A stretch of DNA of 64,000 bases from Streptomyces lunaelactis. GTDB taxonomy: Bacteria; Actinomycetota; Actinomycetes; Streptomycetales; Streptomycetaceae. Position numbers and translations under genes: made by a program. Location: the NCBI RefSeq assembly GCF_003054555.1, contig NZ_CP026304.1, positions 496,001-560,000 on the forward strand. Direction: 5' to 3'. This document shows positions 60,593 to 64,000 of this stretch, in pieces. Each line of letters opens with the position of its first letter. Position 1 is the stretch's first letter. Below the pieces are notes generated by a model. That model had not been told where the DNA came from and did not search any database. It saw only the letters and a list, made by a program, of their open reading frames with translations.

Positions 60593-61777
60593 ATGAAGGC
60601 TGTCGTGCTGTGTGGCGGGGAAAGTGTCGAGCGAGACGTGTCTCTCGACTCGGGAATGTCGGTAGCTCGCGCGCTCATCGATCTGCGTTACGAGGTTACG
60701 GTGGTCGATCCGGCCGCAGATGAGCCATTCGTGTGTCGATCGAGCTGTGACCCCGGCGATCTGCCACAGACTACGGTCACCACTGAACTTCCGGTCATTG
60801 ATGTGCCCAAGAGCCGGAAGAACATCTTCGCTACGCTTACGTCGGAAGCGATGGTCGCCACACTGAAACTGGCAGATATGGTATTTCCGGCGCTGCACGG
60901 GGGTTGGGGTGGCGACGGGCATGTCCAAGCAATACTGGAAATGGCCGATGTACCTTTCACGGGTGCGGGGAGCGCGGCGTGCAGTTTGGCGTGGGACAAG
61001 CAGCGAACACTACGTGTCCTGCGGGATGCAGGCGTTACTGTGAGCCCTTGGGAGGTGCATCGAACGGGCGAAAACGAGCACCAGCCTGGCGTGCTGAGTA
61101 TGCTCGATGCCGGCCCTGTGGTGGTGAAGTACCTCACCGGTACCAGCTTCTCAACCCTATTTGTGGCCGAAGATGCCGATGAACTGGCTGCCACTCTCGC
61201 GGAATCCCCAGCGGGCGAAGACTGGCTTATTTCACCGTTTCTGTCGGGGAGGGAATTCACGGTCAGCGTCCTCGGCGATCACATACTTCCGGTGGTGGAG
61301 CTTGAATACAGCGGTCCACTATACGACTTTGAAGCGAAGAACCGGCCGGGAGCATCGCAGCGTCTGTGCCCCGCTGAAATCACCGCCGAACTCCGGGATT
61401 GCCTGCAGGAACAAGCGCTACGCGCCCATCGCTCAGTAGGTTTGGGCCCCGCTGAATACTCACGCGTCGACTTCCGCTGCAACAACCACGGAGAGCCCCA
61501 CTGCCTTGAAGTGAACGCCTGCCCCGCTCTGCGAACTGGCGGTGGTTTTGCAACCGCGGCCAACGCCATCGGATGGTCCTTCCCTCAACTCATCGACGAG
61601 ATCACCCGCCTGCCTCCACGGCCTCCGTCTCCGGCCGACCTGGTCAGCCCGCCGGCGCCTTCGACCTGGAGCATTTCACCGGCGACGTCGACATCCGGTA
61701 CGCGGACGGCCCCGAGTCCTTCACCCCGCTCGGCGAACCCGACACCCGACAAAGCGGGGCATATCACCCAAAGCTGA
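60593..61777 (+). CDS. D-Ala-D-Ala ligase homologue with aberrant C-terminus
   Basis: A 394-aa frame whose first ~345 residues are a D-alanine-D-alanine ligase-type ATP-grasp enzyme: KAVVLCGGESVERDVSLDSG, HGGWGGDGHVQAILEMADVP, VVKYLTGTSFSTLF, CLEVNACPALRTGGGF. The normal end (SFPQLIDEI) is followed by a Pro/Ser-rich tail of ~50 residues, reading another gene fragment in the wrong frame. The codon use is poorer in GC3 than the neighbours, so transfer is likely. It may make a D-Ala-D-X dipeptide or another dipeptide. No cell-wall gene is adjacent. Confidence 0.8.
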   Translation: MKAVVLCGGESVERDVSLDSGMSVARALIDLRYEVTVVDPAADEPFVCRSSCDPGDLPQTTVTTELPVIDVPKSRKNIFATLTSEAMVATLKLADMVFPALHGGWGGDGHVQAILEMADVPFTGAGSAACSLAWDKQRTLRVLRDAGVTVSPWEVHRTGENEHQPGVLSMLDAGPVVVKYLTGTSFSTLFVAEDADELAATLAESPAGEDWLISPFLSGREFTVSVLGDHILPVVELEYSGPLYDFEAKNRPGASQRLCPAEITAELRDCLQEQALRAHRSVGLGPAEYSRVDFRCNNHGEPHCLEVNACPALRTGGGFATAANAIGWSFPQLIDEITRLPPRPPSPADLVSPPAPSTWSISPATSTSGTRTAPSPSPRSANPTPDKAGHITQS

Positions 61778-62095
61778 CAGCGAGGGATTCGGCAACCGCT
61801 ACCACAGCGAGGGAATGGCCCAGGGTGGCGGGTCACCGAACGGGCCACGCCCCCGCACACTGCTGCGGAAGCCCATCGCTGAGCCGCGTGGCGGTCGTGT
61901 CTCGTCGTGTAGTCACTGGCCCAGGGCAGCGGAGTGAAAAATCCAGGCCCGTGTTGAGGTGGGGCCGCGCGTGGCTAGAGCTTGGACAACGGTCGTTGCG
62001 TGTGTTGTCGCGACAGCCCGATCGGATTGGACCAGCCGCTGACGGTGGCCTCCACGCCGTGCCGATGTCGCCATGCCGTGATCTTGGAGGTCCCC
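61778..62095. other. Intergenic, about 320 bp
   Basis: It continues a decayed fragment whose other frame (FDLEHFTGDVDIRYADGPE, at 61650-61730) overlaps the ligase tail. I could not identify it. No promoter signal is clear. Confidence 0.35.
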
Positions 62096-62305
62096 GTGTC
62101 GCCAGCCCACCCTGCCATCGATCGACTGGTGGAGGCCGCGCGCCATGCGCCTGCCGGCCTGATTGCTCGGCTCGTGGAAAGCGACGACTTTCGCGAGACG
62201 CGACTTGGGCAGGCAATCCGGGACGTTCAGAGACCCCAATCGCACCCGGACGCGGCTGATGCGGGGACTGTCATCGACCCGGTGACCCACGACCCCGGTT
62301 GGTGA
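62096..62305 (+). CDS. Possible small hypothetical protein (69 aa)
   Basis: GTG at 62096 with TTGGAGG 4-5 bases upstream. The product (starts MSPAHPAIDRLVEAARHA, then GLIARLVESDDFRETRLGQA) has an amphipathic helical N-terminal half and an acidic tail. I recognise no family. It ends 63 bp before the HAD-GT20 gene on the same strand. Confidence 0.45.
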   Translation: MSPAHPAIDRLVEAARHAPAGLIARLVESDDFRETRLGQAIRDVQRPQSHPDAADAGTVIDPVTHDPGW

Positions 62306-62368
62306 AGCGCCCACACAAGGGCGGATTTTAGCGCTGCTGTAGTTGGTCAGGACCTGAAGGGACCGCCT

Positions 62369-64000
62369 GTGGGCGAGAAGACCGGCTCGGCCAGGGTGCT
62401 CGTGACCGACCTGGACGGCACGTTGCTGGGAGGCGATGGACACGATCGGCGGCGTCTGCGCGACGTCCTGAACCGGCACCCGGACATCACAGTGGTCTTC
62501 GCGACCGGACGCAGTCTTGCTTCCGTACAGGCCCTCCTGCGAGACGATCCCCTGGTCCCGTCCCCGCGCTGGATCATCGCCGACGTCGGGGCCAGCGTCA
62601 TCGACGCCATCCGGATGGTCCACCTCGAAGACATACAGGGGAAGCTGCGCGCCGGATGGCCGGGCGCCCACCGGGTTCGAGCGGCGCTGCAGCAGTTCCC
62701 GCAGCTCGTGTACCAGGAAGGCGTACCCCAGGAGGGGCGCTGCTCCTTCTATCTGAACCCCGAAGGTCTCTCGGACGACCTCAAGGCCACGGTGAGAGCG
62801 CTGGGATGCTCCTGGTCGTACGCCTCGGGCCGGTACTTCGACGTCCTGCCGGCCAGGGCGAGCAAGGGACGTGCATTGCGGCTGCTCGGCCGCAGGCTGG
62901 GGTGGCCCCGGCAGGCGATGCTCGTGGCCGGGGACTCCCTCAACGACCTCTCACTGTTCTCCCAGGGCACGCACGCGGTCGTGGTCGCCAATGCGCAGCC
63001 CGCTCTGGCTGCCGGCGTCCCACCGAGCAAGCAGGTCCACCACTCCGCCTTGGACGGAGCTGCCGCCGTCCTGGAGGGGATGGAACGCCTCGGCTGGCTG
63101 GTCCGCCGATCGGTGGTCGTCGGCTATCACCGCCCACCCGTGCGCTGGCTCGACGGCGGCTGGCGGCCGCCGTCCAGTCCCAACGGCATCCTGCCGACTT
63201 TGCAGGCCGCTCTCACCGACGAGCGCCTGGACGCTGTGTGGGCAGCCGCCTACATCGGCGAGGCACCGCCGCCCGCCGAGCCCATGACGGCCGTCGACGG
63301 CTTGCCGCTGTCCCTGCTGCCGCTGCATGCCGAACGGTGGGCGGGTTACTTTCACCGCGTCTGCAAGGAGACGCTCTGGCCGGCCTTGATGTCCCAGCCC
63401 GGCCTCATCCAGGACCGGCCTGCCCACTGGGCCGACTATGAGGAGGTCAACGCCGCATTCGCCCGCCATATCGGCTCCCTCGCTGCGCAGGGAGGCACGG
63501 TCTGGTTGCACGACTACAATCTGTGGCTGGTACCGGCCGTCCTCAGGGCCCAGCGGCCCGACCTGGCCATCGGGCTGTTCCACCACACGCCGTTCCCCCA
63601 ACCGGACGTCTTCAGCCGCATTCCTGCAGCCGGGCAGCTGCTCGACTCGCTTGCATGCCTGGACTGGGCCGGCTTCCACACCGCCGACTGCGCCGACAAC
63701 TTCCGTCGGCTCCTGGCCGGCACCGCAGGGCCCACGCCGCGCGTCGGCGTGCACCCCCTCGGCATCGACCGCCATGCCGTCGCAGACCTCGCCAGGACGC
63801 GCCCCCAGCCGCGGCAGGGGAAGGACGGCAGCCAGTTGGTGCTGTCCGTGGAACGACTCGACTACGCCAAGGCGCCCGTCCACAAGATCCGCGCACTGGA
63901 CGCCCTCCTGGCCGGCTCGCCCCGGCTACGGGGACGCGTGCGCTACCGCCTGGTCTGCCCACCGCCGGAGGCCGGCATCCGCGCCTACGACTCCACCCGC
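62369..64000 (+). CDS. HAD phosphatase - GT20 fusion, glucosylglycerol-phosphate phosphatase/synthase-like (3' end outside window)
   Basis: At least 544 codons from a GTG with AAGGGA upstream. The N-terminal ~250 residues are a HAD-IIB (sucrose-phosphatase-like) phosphatase: nucleophile in VTDLDGTLLGG and metal site VAGDSLNDLSLF. Residues from about 255 match the trehalose-phosphate-synthase family GT20: VWLHDYNLWLVPAVLRAQRP, IGLFHHTPFPQPDVFSRIP and SVERLDYAKAPVHKI. The same fusion order is known in bifunctional glucosylglycerol-phosphate enzymes (GgpPS). It would make an osmolyte from ADP-glucose and glycerol-3-P. The end of the GT20 domain is missing because the window stops. Confidence 0.85.
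   Translation, partial: MGEKTGSARVLVTDLDGTLLGGDGHDRRRLRDVLNRHPDITVVFATGRSLASVQALLRDDPLVPSPRWIIADVGASVIDAIRMVHLEDIQGKLRAGWPGAHRVRAALQQFPQLVYQEGVPQEGRCSFYLNPEGLSDDLKATVRALGCSWSYASGRYFDVLPARASKGRALRLLGRRLGWPRQAMLVAGDSLNDLSLFSQGTHAVVVANAQPALAAGVPPSKQVHHSALDGAAAVLEGMERLGWLVRRSVVVGYHRPPVRWLDGGWRPPSSPNGILPTLQAALTDERLDAVWAAAYIGEAPPPAEPMTAVDGLPLSLLPLHAERWAGYFHRVCKETLWPALMSQPGLIQDRPAHWADYEEVNAAFARHIGSLAAQGGTVWLHDYNLWLVPAVLRAQRPDLAIGLFHHTPFPQPDVFSRIPAAGQLLDSLACLDWAGFHTADCADNFRRLLAGTAGPTPRVGVHPLGIDRHAVADLARTRPQPRQGKDGSQLVLSVERLDYAKAPVHKIRALDALLAGSPRLRGRVRYRLVCPPPEAGIRAYDSTR

Noticed and set aside
1..64000. CRISPR arrays, tRNA and rRNA genes
   Set aside because: No regular spaced repeats, no T-loop GGTTCRA patterns in cloverleaf context and no rRNA sequence were seen by eye; a tRNAscan run would settle small misses.

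Overview
The window is 64 kb of high-GC actinomycete chromosome, almost certainly Streptomyces. The evidence is strong GC3 bias, frequent GTG starts, AAGGAG/GGAGG ribosome sites and many genes typical of that genus: tandem-domain universal stress proteins, PAS-SpoIIE phosphatases, a VanW protein, small FGHN-ending peptides and NACHT-associated partner proteins. No rRNA, tRNA, CRISPR array or origin is visible. At least eleven truncated or frameshifted genes and two traces of an IS1380-like element suggest a plastic accessory region, as in a chromosome arm; that placement is an inference.

Layout. 1-9.7 kb is a stress and energy-economy block: universal stress proteins, phosphoketolase, PPK2, a CBM48 protein, a PRC-barrel protein and a PAS-SpoIIE phosphatase, mixed with relics of a SulP transporter and a carboxylesterase. 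10-11.2 kb holds two adjacent proteins that each carry an RHIM-like amyloid motif; the second has a P-loop NTPase start that ends prematurely. 11.5-16 kb has a sigma factor fused to a zinc motif, membrane segments and a CAP domain, then two IPT/TIG repeat proteins. 16-18.7 kb is an NmrA/SnoaL operon behind a 20-bp inverted repeat. 18.8-24.2 kb is a metal block: a cluster A-I uptake ABC transporter followed by a PacL/DUF1490 protein and a P1B-ATPase for efflux. 24.7-36.5 kb has VanW, cupin/aldo-keto reductase/ArsR, a formylglycine-generating-type enzyme, an FAD monooxygenase, broken ogt and 2OG-oxygenase genes, an IS1380 relic and a secreted GH16 enzyme.

36.8-56.8 kb is a cell-surface polysaccharide cluster. 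It has a methyltransferase, two BcsL-type acyltransferases, a flippase, two paralogous aminoglycoside-phosphotransferase-fold kinases, an ATP-grasp ligase, a large GT-C-like membrane protein with a small membrane partner, an FAD oxidoreductase, a GH16 lipoprotein, a polysaccharide deacetylase, three GT2 glycosyltransferases, a broken galE and a TetR regulator. A 19-bp motif shared by the glycosyltransferase-operon promoter and the tetR/galE intergenic region suggests control by that TetR protein. The duplicated kinase and acyltransferase pairs plus an amino-acid-ligase-like ATP-grasp enzyme suggest a heavily decorated glycan. I do not recognise this gene set as a characterised system.

56.8-64 kb has a protease relic next to an IS end, a GNAT, an endonuclease/exonuclease/phosphatase-fold membrane protein, a second PAS-SpoIIE phosphatase, a lower-GC D-Ala-D-Ala ligase homologue with an abnormal C-terminus, and a right-truncated HAD-GT20 fusion resembling glucosylglycerol-phosphate phosphatase/synthase.
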